Made by a program: the position numbers and the translations under genes
The notes under the pieces: model-generated
The model's database searches: none
What the model was told of the DNA's origin: nothing
What the model saw: the letters and a program-made list of their open reading frames with translations, nothing else
NCBI GenBank assembly: GCA_963836785.1
Contig: CAWIKW010000004.1
Location: 62,001-126,000, forward strand
Direction of reading: 5' to 3'
From: DASQPR01 sp963836785
GTDB taxonomy: Bacteria; Actinomycetota; Actinomycetes; Mycobacteriales; Micromonosporaceae
DNA length: 64,000 bases
Shown: positions 1 to 10,465 of the stretch, one piece after another
Layout: each line of letters begins with the position of its first letter
Position numbering within the stretch: the stretch's first letter is position 1

Positions 1-255
1 CCGCGCGGTGCCAACGGCCTGCCCGGCACCAAGCGCCTGTGCCGGATCAAGGGCCTGCGCTGCGCCGAAGGCCTGCGTCGCTTCGAGGCCCTGGCCGGCA
101 CCAAGGGCATGCGCGGCAGTGACCCGCCCGGCGGCAACTCGCTCGGGCGGCGGGATCGGGTCCGCGGGCACCGGGAAATTGAACACTATATGGGCGGGTT
201 GGCCAAACTCTGGCACGCCCGGATGGTCCGTCTGCCGCGCGGATCTGACGTGCAC
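1..255 (-). CDS. Unidentified protein, N-terminal part, with hexapeptide repeats (runs off the left edge)
   Basis: An open frame of 85 codons starts at a GTG (253-255, reverse strand), just after an in-frame TAA, and continues without a stop to base 1. Third codon positions are mostly G or C, as in the neighbouring genes. The first half contains the segment HIVFNFPVPADPIPPPE. The second half is five back-to-back hexapeptides of the form Q-A/G-L/F/V-x-x-A/G/T (for example QALGAG, QALDPA, QAFGAA), encoded by 18-bp tandem units at about 12-119. No clear Shine-Dalgarno precedes the GTG, so the start is uncertain. It is divergent from rimP. I do not recognise the family. A forward frame through the same repeats is also open (Cys-rich ACAxxx repeats), but its composition is less protein-like. 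Confidence 0.35.
   Translation of the reverse strand, partial: MHVRSARQTDHPGVPEFGQPAHIVFNFPVPADPIPPPERVAAGRVTAAHALGAGQGLEATQAFGAAQALDPAQALGAGQAVGTAR
12..119. repeat. 18-bp tandem repeat, about six units
   Basis: On the + strand each 18-bp unit ends in CCTG or CATG: CCCGGCACCAAGCGCCTG at 22-39, TGCCGGATCAAGGGCCTG at 40-57, CGCTGCGCCGAAGGCCTG at 58-75, then 76-93 and 94-111. A partial unit lies to the left. Units are divergent in sequence but exact in length, so the repeat stays in frame. Confidence 0.75.
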
Positions 256-333
256 CGACGCGGCGGGTTACGCTTCTATGCCCATCGCCGTGCGCTGTGT
301 TCGCCCGGCGGTAGGTGTGTCTGTGCCGCAAAC

Positions 334-349
334 GCCAGCGAACGCTGGC
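334..349. promoter_or_regulatory. Short inverted repeat upstream of rimP
   Basis: GCCAGCG-AA-CGCTGGC is a perfect 7-bp inverted repeat, 26 bp before the rimP start codon. It could be an operator or a small 5' UTR hairpin; nothing else in the sequence distinguishes these. Confidence 0.3.
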
Positions 350-374
350 CCGACCGATCGGAAGGTGGTTCGAG

Positions 375-1139
375 ATGGCGCCAACACGCGGCCACGCCGC
401 CGGTCGGAACGCGCGTACCAGCGGTCGTGCCCAGCGTCCGGGTGCACCGCCGGCGAGCCGCGCCACCGGCGGTCCGACGAGCGGCGATCTGACCGCCTAC
501 AAGGCCCGCCTCCGCGACGTGATCGAGCCGCTGGCACGGTCCGCCGGCTACGACCTTGAAGACCTTTCCGTGGTACGGATGGGACGCCGTCACGTCGTCC
601 GGGTGACGGTCGATCGCGACGGCGGCGTGGGGCTCGACGCCGTTGCTGAGTTGTCCCGCAACATCTCGCACGGCCTCGACGACGCCGAATCGGCGGCAGG
701 AGAGTTCATTGCCGGCGAGTACCAGCTCGAGGTCTCGTCGCCCGGCACTGACCGGCCGCTCACCGAGCCGCGTCACTGGCGGCGCAACGTGGGCCGGCTG
801 GTGACCGTACGACTCGGCGGACACCTCGTGACCGGGCGCCTGATCGCCGCTGATGACACCGGCGCCACGCTCGCCGTCGACGACATCGAGACCACCCACC
901 CGTACGCAGACCTGGGCCGTGGGCGCATCGAGATCGAGTTCAACCGGCTGGACGACGTCGACGACGACGACCTGGTCGACTTCGGCGACAGCACCACCGG
1001 AGACGACGACACCGCGGATGAGCGAGCGGATGTCGTGGGTTTGGACGACGATGACGTCATCGACGCCGATAACGACGCCGACAACGATGACGCCGACAAC
1101 GACGACGTCGATAACGACGGCGAGGAGGACGAACGGTGA
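375..1139 (+). CDS. rimP: Ribosome maturation factor RimP, with a long acidic tail
   Basis: RimP is needed for late maturation of the 30S subunit. The 254-aa protein has a basic, disordered N-terminus (about residues 1-40). The RimP N domain follows, starting near LRDVIEPLARSAGYDLEDL and running through VSSPGTDRPLTEPRHWRRNVG. The C-terminal Sm-like barrel is VTVRLGGHLVTGRLIAADD. The ATG at 375 is chosen because AGGTGG lies nine bases upstream and the longer frame only adds unlikely sequence. The last roughly 60 residues are almost entirely Asp, Asn, Ala and Glu (DDDD, DNDADNDD, GEEDER), an extension beyond the usual RimP end. It heads the rimP-nusA-ylxR-infB operon and overlaps nusA by 4 bp (GTGA). 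Confidence 0.95.
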   Translation: MAPTRGHAAGRNARTSGRAQRPGAPPASRATGGPTSGDLTAYKARLRDVIEPLARSAGYDLEDLSVVRMGRRHVVRVTVDRDGGVGLDAVAELSRNISHGLDDAESAAGEFIAGEYQLEVSSPGTDRPLTEPRHWRRNVGRLVTVRLGGHLVTGRLIAADDTGATLAVDDIETTHPYADLGRGRIEIEFNRLDDVDDDDLVDFGDSTTGDDDTADERADVVGLDDDDVIDADNDADNDDADNDDVDNDGEEDER

Positions 1140-2146
1140 ATCTTGATCTGGCCGCCCTCCGTGCGCTCGAGCGCGAGCGGGAAATCCCGCTGGAGACGAT
1201 CATTTCCGCGATCGAGACCGCGCTCTTGACCGCTTATCGGCACACCGAGGGCGCACACCCGCACGCTCGTGTCGAGATCGATCGAAAGACCGGCGCCGTC
1301 TCGGTGCTGGCCGCTGAGCTCGATGCCGACGGTGGGGTGCTGCGCGAGTTCGATGACACGCCCAGCGACTTCGGCCGCATCGCGACCATGACCGCCAAGC
1401 AGGTGATCTTGCAGCGGTTGCGGGAGGCGACCGACGAGGCGCACTTCGGCGAATACGCCGGCCGCGACGGCGACCTAGTGACCGGCGTGATCCAGGCCCA
1501 CGAAGGTCGGGCCGAGAAGGGCATCGTCAGCGTTGACCTCGGCAAGATCGAGGCGATGCTCCCGCCGAGCGAGCAGGTCCCCGGCGAGCTCTACGAACAC
1601 GGCAACCGCATCCGGTGCGTCGTGATCCACGTGACCCGCGGGTTCCGGGGTCCCCAGATCACGCTGTCGCGCAGCGATCCACACCTGGTACAGCGACTGT
1701 TCGAGCTCGAGGTGCCGGAGATCGCCGACGGCACCGTACAGATCACGAAGATCGCCCGCGAGGCCGGCCACCGGTCCAAGATCGCCGTACGATCGACGAT
1801 TCAGGGCGTGAACGCGAAGGGTGCCTGCATCGGCCCGATGGGACAGCGTGTCCGCGCCGTAATGAGCGAATTGAACGGCGAGAAGATCGACATCATCGAC
1901 TGGTCGGACGACGCCGCCACGTTCGTCGGAAACGCGTTGTCGCCCGCGAAAGCCCTGCGTGTGGACATCGTCGATGACATGCGGGCCCGAGTCGTCGTGC
2001 CGGATTACCAGCTGTCGCTGGCCATCGGTCGAGAGGGACAGAACGCCCGACTTGCGGCAAAGCTCACGAGTTGGAAGATCGACATCCATTCCGATGCCGA
2101 TCAATCCGATCACGCCGATGGCGCGACCGCGCAGTCAGAGGGGTAG
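1136..2146 (+). CDS. nusA: Transcription termination/antitermination factor NusA
   Basis: NusA binds RNA polymerase and nascent RNA and modulates pausing, termination and antitermination. The 336-aa product shows the NusA N domain (LAALRALEREREIPLETIISAIETAL), an S1 domain (about residues 105-175, GDLVTGVIQAHEG...), and two KH domains: KH1 with GACIGPMGQRVRAV and KH2 with SLAIGREGQNARLAAKLT. The C-terminal acidic repeats of proteobacterial NusA are absent, as is normal for actinobacteria. The start is a GTG inside the rimP stop region (GTGA), implying translational coupling. ylxR starts 8 bp after its TAG. Confidence 0.97.
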   Translation: MNLDLAALRALEREREIPLETIISAIETALLTAYRHTEGAHPHARVEIDRKTGAVSVLAAELDADGGVLREFDDTPSDFGRIATMTAKQVILQRLREATDEAHFGEYAGRDGDLVTGVIQAHEGRAEKGIVSVDLGKIEAMLPPSEQVPGELYEHGNRIRCVVIHVTRGFRGPQITLSRSDPHLVQRLFELEVPEIADGTVQITKIAREAGHRSKIAVRSTIQGVNAKGACIGPMGQRVRAVMSELNGEKIDIIDWSDDAATFVGNALSPAKALRVDIVDDMRARVVVPDYQLSLAIGREGQNARLAAKLTSWKIDIHSDADQSDHADGATAQSEG

Positions 2147-2154
2147 ACTTTTCG

Positions 2155-2529
2155 GTGGTACGTCGTGCGTATCCGGTGCGCACCTGCGTGGGTTGCCGGA
2201 AGCGCGCGCCAGCCTCCGAGTTGCTGCGGGTCGTCGCCGTCACGGGCGGCACCGAGGGCGGCGCCGATCCGGCCGGTGATGTCAAGATCGCCGATCGAGT
2301 CGACATCGTCCCCGATCCGTCCCGCAGGCGTCCCGGCCGGGGCGCACACCTGCACTTCGATCCCGCATGCCTCGCTCAAGCGGTGCGACGCCGCGCGTTC
2401 GGGCGTGCACTACGAGTGGCCGGTGTCACGGAGACCGACGCGTTAGCGGCATACCTGCACGAACGTACGACCGATGGTGCGGCGACCGACGCCGTGCCCG
2501 GGATGCACAAGGTAGGACGACCAACATGA
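2155..2529 (+). CDS. ylxR: YlxR family RNA-binding protein (DUF448)
   Basis: Small nucleic-acid-binding protein that accompanies nusA and infB in most Gram-positive genomes. The 124-aa protein carries the family hallmark RTCVGCRKR near residue 10, and RRRPGRGAHLHFDPACL with the terminal helix AVRRRAFGRALRV. Between the two lies an extra Gly/Asp/Val-rich stretch of about 30 residues (TGGTEGGADPAGDVKIADRV). The GTG at 2155 is preferred because upstream codons overlap nusA in a non-coding-like frame and GAGGGG lies about 12 bases upstream. It is the third gene of the rimP operon. Confidence 0.9.
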   Translation: MVRRAYPVRTCVGCRKRAPASELLRVVAVTGGTEGGADPAGDVKIADRVDIVPDPSRRRPGRGAHLHFDPACLAQAVRRRAFGRALRVAGVTETDALAAYLHERTTDGAATDAVPGMHKVGRPT

Positions 2530-2621
2530 GCACGCGATGAAGCTCCAGAAATGACCAGGCTTCTAGTGGACAACTGAGGTCGTTGCGGGTCGCCCGCACG
2601 ACCTCACAAGTGAGGAGTGCA

Positions 2622-5609
<2,988 letters not shown>

Positions 5610-5624
5610 TCGCTCGACTAACCA

Positions 5625-5656
5625 ATGGGCCCGACCGTGCGAACGGTCGGGCCCAT
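5625..5656 (+). terminator. Terminator hairpin after infB
   Basis: ATGGGCCCGACCGT (5625-5638) and ACGGTCGGGCCCAT (5643-5656) form a perfect 14-bp stem with a GCGA loop, a GNRA-type tetraloop. It lies 15 bp after the infB stop. There is no real T tract (TGTCGTTGG follows), as is common in GC-rich actinobacteria. Confidence 0.85.
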
Positions 5657-5708
5657 GTCGTTGGCACCGCATTCGGTTTCACAGCCTTCGCTTGCATAGC
5701 ATGAGGCA

Positions 5709-6719
5709 GTGAACCACTACGCGATGTTGATCGCACCGTCCTCGAACCGGGTGTACGCCGACTCGGCGCCGCGGATGGCGGCGGCCGAACTGGCCGTCTT
5801 CGCATCGACCGTTCTCGCCGCGAAGATCGCCGACGTCGAGCCGACCGACATCGGTGGGGTCGGATACCTCGGCTTTCAGACCGCCGAACCGCTCGGCGCC
5901 CGCGACATCGCGTACGTGTCGAATCTGTCCTCGGCGTACGCCTTGTTCGAACGCCTCGACGAAGACCTGCTGCGTCCGGTCCGGCTGACACCGCTCGCCC
6001 ACTTCGACGACGATCTGCTGACGATCCAGAAGTACGCCGGCAAGACCAACGAGCAGTTCACCAAGTTGCTGCTCAACATCACGCTGCTCGCGTCGAACCA
6101 CTCCGGCCGCATACTCGACCGCCGGCTGACGGTACTCGATCCGTTGTGCGGCCGGGGAACCACGCTCGACCAGGCCCTGATGTACGGCTACGACGCGATC
6201 GGCATCGACAATGACGGCAAGGACTTCGACGCGTATGCCGCGTTCATCCGTACGTGGCTGCGGCGCAAACGGCTGAAGCATCATTCCGAGGTCACGCCCG
6301 TCCGCAAAGACAAACGCACGGTGGCCCGCCGCCTGTCGGTGACGATCGCGGGGGAGCAATCGCTCATGGTGTTCCACGCCGACTCGACCGAGGCGCGCGA
6401 GTTCCTCAAGGGTGGTGTCGCCGACGTCATCGTGGCTGACCTGCCGTACGGCGTGACGCACGGCAGCCGTACGGAACGCGGGCTGTCGCGTAGTCCGGTC
6501 GCGCTGCTGGAGGCGGCGGTGCCGGTCTGGTCGCAGCTCATCCAGCCCGGTGGCACGATCGGAATCTCGTGGAACACCCATGTCGCCGACCGCGCGACGG
6601 CGGCCGAGATTCTTGACGACAGTGGACTCCGTGTCCAGCACGGCAACGGATTCGACGACCTCGAACACTGGGTCGACCAGTCCATCAATCGGGATGTGCT
6701 CGTCGCCCGGAAGCATTGA
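5709..6719 (+). CDS. Putative RNA methyltransferase (TRM11/UPF0020-like)
   Basis: SAM-dependent methyltransferase of the family that methylates guanine N2 in tRNA or rRNA. The 336-aa protein has an N-terminal region of about 140 residues of unknown fold, then the SAM motif LDPLCGRGTTLDQALMYGYD (about 148-167). GIDND marks the second acidic residue. The catalytic motif is ADLPYG, of the (D/N)-L/P-P-Y type (about 243-248), which typically acts on an exocyclic amino group. The GTG start has GAGG immediately upstream (5703-5706). It stands alone behind the infB terminator. Substrate cannot be told from sequence; methylation of another nucleic acid is possible but less likely. Confidence 0.75.
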   Translation: MNHYAMLIAPSSNRVYADSAPRMAAAELAVFASTVLAAKIADVEPTDIGGVGYLGFQTAEPLGARDIAYVSNLSSAYALFERLDEDLLRPVRLTPLAHFDDDLLTIQKYAGKTNEQFTKLLLNITLLASNHSGRILDRRLTVLDPLCGRGTTLDQALMYGYDAIGIDNDGKDFDAYAAFIRTWLRRKRLKHHSEVTPVRKDKRTVARRLSVTIAGEQSLMVFHADSTEAREFLKGGVADVIVADLPYGVTHGSRTERGLSRSPVALLEAAVPVWSQLIQPGGTIGISWNTHVADRATAAEILDDSGLRVQHGNGFDDLEHWVDQSINRDVLVARKH

Positions 6720-6780
6720 GTCAAAGAAACCAATCCGGAAACATTGAGCAAACTCTGATCCGTACCCGCGATTTGGGGCA

Positions 6781-6809
6781 TTTACCCACGGCTGCGGCGA
6801 GCGTACTGT
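6781..6809 (+). promoter_or_regulatory. Putative promoter of the 6820 gene
   Basis: TTTACC (6781-6786), a 17-bp spacer, then TACTGT (6804-6809), a match to the TANNNT -10 pattern. The start codon is 10 bp further on, so the transcript would be leaderless or nearly so. Confidence 0.45.
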
Positions 6810-6819
6810 CGATGCCGAC

Positions 6820-7311
6820 ATGGCTGAGTATTGGTGGTCGATCGAGGTTCTCGACGCCGAGCTGCCGGCTAACCGGTGGCGCGACGCCTATGCGGGTGCG
6901 CTCATCGAGGCGGCGATTTCGCACGGTGCCAAGGATTGGGCGTGGAACAAGTTCGACTGGGGCGTCGTCTTCGAGGTTGCCTTCGAGGACTGGGATGCCT
7001 GGGTCACCTATCGGCAGTTGCCGGCGGTCGTGGCGGCACTCGACGCGGTGCCGGACCCGATCAACGGCCTGATGATCTACCCCGGTCGGGGCGGCAGTGC
7101 CGGCGACCGGCTGCCACGCAAGCCCGGTCCGCGAGCCGCCGGCGGGGCCGCGCCAATCCCGGACGAGCCGGATCCCGAGCGACTGCTCAACGTTCGGCGA
7201 CACCGCGACCTCGCTATCGAGGATGGCCTCGCGTCGTGGCGTGAAGAGGAGCGGCGGATCGGTCGCACCATGGTGCCGGCCTGGCATCCCGAGGCTGGCT
7301 CGGCCGCCTGA
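6820..7311 (+). CDS. Conserved-looking hypothetical protein
   Basis: A 163-aa soluble protein I do not recognise. It opens MAEYWWSIEVLDAELPANRWRD and has an aromatic-rich first half (KDWAWNKFDWGVVFEVAFEDWDAWVTY). A segment that looks like a positional choice of values (LPAVVAALDAVPDPINGLMIYPGRGG) follows. The C-terminus is charged and helical (ERLLNVRRHRDLAIEDGLASWREEERRIGR). No signal peptide, membrane segment or catalytic motif stands out. Codon use is like that of its neighbours. It has its own promoter-like sequence and is followed 65 bp later by DUF503. Confidence 0.7.
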   Translation: MAEYWWSIEVLDAELPANRWRDAYAGALIEAAISHGAKDWAWNKFDWGVVFEVAFEDWDAWVTYRQLPAVVAALDAVPDPINGLMIYPGRGGSAGDRLPRKPGPRAAGGAAPIPDEPDPERLLNVRRHRDLAIEDGLASWREEERRIGRTMVPAWHPEAGSAA

Positions 7312-7376
7312 CACCGCCGCCGGCCGACGTTAATCGAGTCGCTGGAAGATCACTATTGCCGGTACGCTCGATCGTT

Positions 7377-7670
7377 GTGTACACCGCGACAGCCGTCTTC
7401 GACCTGCTCCTACCGGCCGATTCGCGGTCGCTCAAGGCGAAGCGTTCGTACGTGCGGCCGATCGTCGCCGCTCTGCACCGCTTCGAGGTGGCCGCGGCCG
7501 AGGTCGGCGCGCTCGAGCTGCACGGGCGCACCGAGATCGGCGTCGCGTCCGTCGCCGCGTCACCGGCGCACGCGCGCGAAGTAGTCGACTCGTGTGAGCA
7601 TCTGATCGCCGGGCGGCCGGAGGTGGAGATCCTGTCCGTACGGCACGGGCTGCACGGCGACGACGACTGA
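7377..7670 (+). CDS. DUF503 (YlxP-like) protein
   Basis: Small protein (97 aa) of the YlxP/DUF503 family, which sits between infB and rbfA in many Gram-positive genomes and has been linked to ribosome assembly. The family pattern is clear: a first beta strand TATAVFDLLLPADSRSLKAKRSYVRPIVAALHRF, then VAAAEVGALELHGRTEIGVASVA and a final helix with AREVVDSCEHLI. The GTG at 7377 gives the usual family N-terminus. A TTG at 7356 with GGAAG upstream would add seven residues and cannot be excluded. Confidence 0.85.
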   Translation: MYTATAVFDLLLPADSRSLKAKRSYVRPIVAALHRFEVAAAEVGALELHGRTEIGVASVAASPAHAREVVDSCEHLIAGRPEVEILSVRHGLHGDDD

Positions 7671-7851
7671 CGCCGATCCGCGTGCTCGATGGAGCGAGCA
7701 CCGATCCGGTGCCGAGCGAAGGTGCGGAGCCCGAGTAGAGTCGATTTCAGTCCCCACCTTGCGACCTGACGCGACCCGACGCGATGCTGCGCCCGCGACT
7801 AGTTCCGCGACAAGCGCGACAAGACCGCGACAAGCACAGTGGAGGTGCGAA

Positions 7852-8301
7852 ATGACGGATCCTGCGCGGATTCGCCGGCACGCCGAGCGGATTCGGGAGC
7901 TGGTCGCTTCCGCCGTACGGACCCAGGTCAAAGATCCCCGGCTAGGGATGCTCACGATCACCGACGCGAGGATCACCGGCGACCTCCGCGAAGCCACCGT
8001 CTTCTATACGGTGCTCGGTGATGCCGAGGAGAAAGCGGACACCGCCGCCGCCCTCGACAGCGCGAAGGGTTTGCTTCGCAGCACCGTGGGCAAGGCCCTC
8101 GGGCTCCGGCACTCGCCATCGCTCGCGTTCGTTCTGGACGATGTCCAGGATCACGCCAAGGAGATCGACGAGTTGCTCGCGGTGGCCCAGCACGCCGACG
8201 CCGAAGTGCAGCGCCGGGCGGCCGGAGCGACGTTCGCCGGCGACCCGCAGCCGTACAAGGTCGATCACGTCGAGGACGACGACGAGGACGACGAGGACTG
8301 A
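7852..8301 (+). CDS. rbfA: 30S ribosome-binding factor RbfA
   Basis: RbfA binds the immature 30S subunit and helps 16S rRNA 5'-end maturation, acting alongside RimP. The 149-aa protein has the single KH-type domain of the family: RIRRHAERIRELVASAVRTQVKDPRLGMLTITDARITGDLREATVFYTVLGD, with the later RSTVGKALGLRHSPSLAFVLDD. The ATG at 7852 has GGAGGTG at the right distance. Codons upstream in the same frame are a run of repeated GCGACAAG-type sequence and unlikely to be translated. The C-terminus is acidic (HVEDDDEDDED), as in RimP of this genome. It is followed by an inverted repeat that may end transcription. Confidence 0.95.
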   Translation: MTDPARIRRHAERIRELVASAVRTQVKDPRLGMLTITDARITGDLREATVFYTVLGDAEEKADTAAALDSAKGLLRSTVGKALGLRHSPSLAFVLDDVQDHAKEIDELLAVAQHADAEVQRRAAGATFAGDPQPYKVDHVEDDDEDDED

Positions 8302-8313
8302 CGCCCGGTCCGC

Positions 8314-8361
8314 GATCTTGGTGCGTTTGCGGCGCTCCGACACCGTGAACGCACCAAGATC
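8314..8361 (+). terminator. Inverted repeat after rbfA
   Basis: GATCTTGGTGCGTT (8314-8327) and AACGCACCAAGATC (8348-8361) are perfectly complementary 14-bp arms around a 20-nt loop, 12 bp after the rbfA stop. Probably a terminator or 3' stabiliser. Confidence 0.6.
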
Positions 8362-8604
8362 TCGCTAGGTCGGCCGCCCCGCCGGCGGAAATGTTGCGCA
8401 CCGTCGATGGCGTAGTTGCGGTGCGTCCACTATGCGAGATTCCGTCGACGGGGTTTCACCTGAACGATAGTTTGGTGGGGTGATACCGGCGCCTAACCTG
8501 GCGCGGTAGCCCACGGCCACCCAATTCCGGCGATCCCGGACGGCGGTCGCGACGGCAATTCGAGTTCCACGTCGCAACGACATGCCTGTTCCAGGAGTAT
8601 CGCC

Positions 8605-8703
8605 ATGCCTACGAACCGCAAGCCGCAGCCCACGCCCACGGTGCCGAACCCGGTCGAGGAAGCGCGTCGCGCCCTGCAGACGTCGATGGACAGGCGTCAG
8701 TAG
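8605..8703 (+). CDS. Candidate 32-aa small protein
   Basis: A short frame opens at ATG 8605 with AGGAG seven bases upstream and ends at TAG 8701-8703. The predicted peptide begins MPTNRKPQPTPTVPN and ends with an amphipathic, charged segment (VEEARRALQTSMDRRQ). It is basic, Pro-rich at the start and helical at the end, with no membrane segment. Third codon positions are strongly G/C. It lies alone in the 751-bp gap between rbfA and the MATE transporter, with a 47-nt hairpin about 105 bp behind it. The Shine-Dalgarno and codon pattern support a real gene; function unknown. Confidence 0.5.
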   Translation: MPTNRKPQPTPTVPNPVEEARRALQTSMDRRQ

Positions 8704-8807
8704 AACCTCGCCCGCGGGCGCCGATCGGTGCGCCCGCGACGGCACGAGCACGACCCGGCGGCAACCTCCCCAGGTTCGCTTGCTAACCGCCGGCACGGTA
8801 CTTCAGG

Positions 8808-8854
8808 TCTGGGCGCCCGATCTGCTGATCAATCCGGCAGATCCGGCGCCCAGA
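8808..8854 (+). terminator. Large two-part hairpin
   Basis: TCTGGGCGCC (8808-8817) pairs with GGCGCCCAGA (8845-8854). After a single C-C mismatch, GATCTGC (8819-8825) pairs with GCAGATC (8837-8843), leaving an 11-nt loop. This is 17 base pairs in 47 nt. It may terminate transcription from the 32-aa gene or be a structured RNA; it lacks a T tract. Confidence 0.6.
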
Positions 8855-9052
8855 TCTGTGTGACCGGGCGGGTCCGCCGCGGCGATCCGTGCCGATGATC
8901 CCGGCCCAGGTCCGGGCCTCGAGATGGCCGGCCGGATGATCACCTGCCTGGACGATCCCGGTCCAAATGATGCGGGCCGCCTGGTCGCCGGCCAGCATGA
9001 TCATGGACAACCACGAAACTGATTGTCGGTGCCGGGTGCAAGGATCTGGGCC

Positions 9053-10438
9053 GTGGGCGAACCGGTGCTGGACGATGTCAGCGAGCGCGAACCTGTCTCG
9101 GCCATCCCCAGGTCCGATCCCACGCCGCCGGCTCCGATGCGTACGGATGCTCGGCGCATCGCCGCCCTGGCACTCCCGGCCCTCGTCGTCCTCGCCGCCG
9201 AACCGCTCTACGTGCTGGTCGACACGGCGGTCGTCGGGCACCTCGGCGGCACCGCGCTGGCGAGCCTCGCGGTCGGCGGCACGGTCATTTCGTTCTGCGC
9301 CTGGCTCGGTGGCGTGCTCGCGTACGGCACGACCGGTCGCGCCGCCCGACGGTTCGGCTCCGGCGACCGTCCGGCCGCGGTCGCGGAAGGCGTGCAAGCG
9401 TCCTGGCTCGCGCTCGCCGCCGGTCTGATCATCCTGATCGGCGCGCAGTTCGCGGCCGGTCCGGTTGTCCGTACCCTCGGAGGTTCCAACGCGGACGTGG
9501 CGCACGGCGCGGTCACCTGGCTGCGGATTGCGGCGCTCGGCGCGCCCGGACTGTTGCTCGCAACGGCCGGCAACGGCTGGATGCGCGGCGTGCAGGACAC
9601 CCGACGACCGCTCATCTACGTGCTCGGCGCGAACCTGTTCTCGGCCGCGCTGTCGCCGATCCTCGTCTATGGATTCGGCATCGGCCTGGCCGGCTCGGCC
9701 ATCGCAAATGTCGCCGCACAGACGACCGTCGGTGCCCTGTTCGTGCGCGCGCTGCTGCGGGAGCGCGTCTCGCTGGCGCCGCATGGTGCGCTGCTCCGAG
9801 CCCAATTGACGGGCGGCCGCGACCTGATCATCAGAGGTGGAGCGTTTCAGGTCTGCTTTCTGTCCATGACGGCCGTCGCGTCGCGGTTCGGTGCGGCGGC
9901 ACTCGGCGCGCACCAGATCGCCTGGGAGTTGTGGCTGTTCTGCGCGCTGGCCCTGGACGCGATCGCGATCGCCGCCCAATCGTTGGTCGGCGCCATGCTG
10001 GGCGGGTCGGACGCGGCAGCGGCGCGGTCGCTCGCCCGCCAGTTCATCCGCGTCGGGCTCGTCTGCGGCGTGGCGATGGGTGCCCTGATCGGTGCCGGTG
10101 TGCGGGTGCTGCCGCGCCTGTTCTCCAGCGACCCGCACGTGCTGGGCCAGGCGCTCGTGATCTGGCCATGGTTCGCAGCGATGATGCCGGTGTCGGCCGT
10201 CGTCTTCGCGCTGGACGGTGTGCTGATCGGTGCCGGTGACCTCGCGTTCCTCCGCAATCTCACGCTGATCGCCGGTTTGCTGGCGTTCTGCCCGATGATC
10301 TGGCTCTCGCTCGTGCTGCACTGGGGTCTGACCGGCATCTGGGCCGGGCTGACGCTGTTCGTCGTCGTACGACTGATCGGGATCGGGGTGCGCGTCCGTC
10401 GCGGAGCGTGGGCCGTACCGGGTGCGACGCGGACCTGA
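9053..10438 (+). CDS. dinF: MATE family efflux transporter (DinF-like)
   Basis: Multidrug and toxin extrusion family, a cation-coupled exporter with twelve membrane helices. The GTG at 9053 has AAGGA eight bases upstream and gives 461 residues; a TTG at 9023 would add ten. Helix 1 is IAALALPALVVLAAEPLYVLVDTAVVG, followed by the family's typical GHLGGTALASLAVG. Later marks are NGWMRGVQDTRRPLIYVLGANLFSAALSPILVYG and AALGAHQIAWELW. The rbfA-MATE-truB arrangement is usual in actinobacteria, where the MATE protein is called DinF. The DHH phosphoesterase gene often found between rbfA and this gene is missing here. Substrate unknown. Confidence 0.9.
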   Translation: MGEPVLDDVSEREPVSAIPRSDPTPPAPMRTDARRIAALALPALVVLAAEPLYVLVDTAVVGHLGGTALASLAVGGTVISFCAWLGGVLAYGTTGRAARRFGSGDRPAAVAEGVQASWLALAAGLIILIGAQFAAGPVVRTLGGSNADVAHGAVTWLRIAALGAPGLLLATAGNGWMRGVQDTRRPLIYVLGANLFSAALSPILVYGFGIGLAGSAIANVAAQTTVGALFVRALLRERVSLAPHGALLRAQLTGGRDLIIRGGAFQVCFLSMTAVASRFGAAALGAHQIAWELWLFCALALDAIAIAAQSLVGAMLGGSDAAAARSLARQFIRVGLVCGVAMGALIGAGVRVLPRLFSSDPHVLGQALVIWPWFAAMMPVSAVVFALDGVLIGAGDLAFLRNLTLIAGLLAFCPMIWLSLVLHWGLTGIWAGLTLFVVVRLIGIGVRVRRGAWAVPGATRT

Positions 10439-10465
10439 TTCCGGTGAAATGACAAGCTGATCGGC

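Noticed and set aside
8..559. Forward 183-aa ORF at the left edge with Cys-rich repeats
   Set aside because: It runs into rimP in another frame and turns Arg-rich; the repeat reads better as protein on the reverse strand, though neither is certain.
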